This document shows, one piece after another, positions 31,592 to 31,659 of a DNA stretch of 31,659 nt (the first letter of the stretch is position 1; each line of letters opens with the position of its first letter). The notes below the pieces were generated by a model. That model saw nothing but the letters and a program-made list of their open reading frames with translations. It had not been told where the DNA came from and ran no database searches. This DNA is from JBCCEJ01 sp039030335 (GTDB lineage: Bacteria > Pseudomonadota > Gammaproteobacteria > HK1): contig JBCCEJ010000066.1 of assembly GCA_039030335.1 (NCBI GenBank), positions 1 through 31,659 on the forward strand. Reading direction: 5' to 3'. Both the position numbers and the translations under genes were made by a program.

Positions 31592-31659
31592 ACAAAAAGG
31601 ACACCTGATGGCCGGGGGGTGACAAGTAAATGAAATTTATTGGCAGGCATCACTGGTAC
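31592..31659. other. AT-richer tail after the interrupted ABC-ATPase gene
   Basis: The last 39 bases are about 38% G+C by my count, well below the rest of the window. No frame continues the ABC ATPase. An ATG at 31630 with GGGGGG about ten bases upstream opens a frame to the edge (KFIGRHHWY) but cannot be assessed. The stretch could be the end of an inserted element or low-quality contig end. Confidence 0.3.

Noticed and set aside
31141..31653. Overlapping - strand frames at the right end, one with the string NKFHLLVTP resembling a transposase motif
   Set aside because: The match is only nine residues, the rest has no transposase features, and the frames overlap the secure GST gene.
1..31659. 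CRISPR arrays, tRNA and rRNA genes
   Set aside because: No regularly spaced repeats, cloverleaf-like sequence or rRNA-like stretch was seen on either strand by eye.

Overview
The window reads as a chromosomal segment of a GC-rich gammaproteobacterium. The left 7.7 kb carries a housekeeping block in an order familiar from gammaproteobacteria: mrcA-type PBP1A (5' end missing), a small conserved protein, priA, argS and a SPOR-domain membrane protein, all on the + strand. In Pseudomonas the SPOR gene is followed by hslVU; here that continuity stops at a strong GC hairpin near 7795 and accessory DNA begins. I cannot name the genus. Nothing in the window is a tRNA, rRNA or CRISPR array.

From about 7.8 to 17 kb lies a metabolic island. 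It holds a small lipoprotein, a cytochrome P450 followed by a zinc-dependent alcohol dehydrogenase on the - strand, a NadR-like P-loop protein followed by a TauE/SafE membrane protein on the + strand, a two-subunit molybdenum hydroxylase ([2Fe-2S] subunit plus molybdopterin subunit, overlapping by 4 bases), and an enolase-superfamily sugar-acid dehydratase-like enzyme. Oxidation of a small organic acid, terpenoid or sugar acid is plausible, but the substrate cannot be read from the sequence.

From 17 to 23.9 kb there is a secreted protein with a PEP-CTERM-like sorting tail, a membrane protein with a large unrecognised C-terminal region, and, divergent from it, a 985-residue protein with an N-terminal TIR domain and about 14 WD40-like blades. 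The intergenic region between these two genes contains a perfect inverted repeat and a good sigma-70-like promoter. An SMP-30/gluconolactonase-like gene follows the TIR-WD40 gene by 33 bases.

The most interesting region is 23.9-30.5 kb, all on the - strand. Read in the direction of transcription it encodes a periplasmic solute-binding protein (family 3), a membrane-anchored HAMP/PP2C (RsbU/SiaA-like) phosphatase, a STAS protein, a HATPase-type regulator (slr1658/SiaB-like), a second STAS protein, a PAS-class III nucleotide cyclase and a second solute-binding protein. This looks like a complete partner-switching circuit wired to a cyclase whose visible active-site residues predict cAMP production, in place of the diguanylate cyclase of the SiaABCD system of Pseudomonas aeruginosa. 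The two STAS proteins are paralogs that differ at the probable phospho-switch site (SSG versus SEG). Both flanking solute-binding proteins lack any ABC permease or ATPase and may act as ligand sensors.

The right edge has a glutathione S-transferase gene (- strand) and, divergent from it, the first 26 codons of what looks like an ABC-transporter ATPase, cut short by a stop codon and followed by distinctly AT-richer DNA. That may be an insertion junction or a contig edge.
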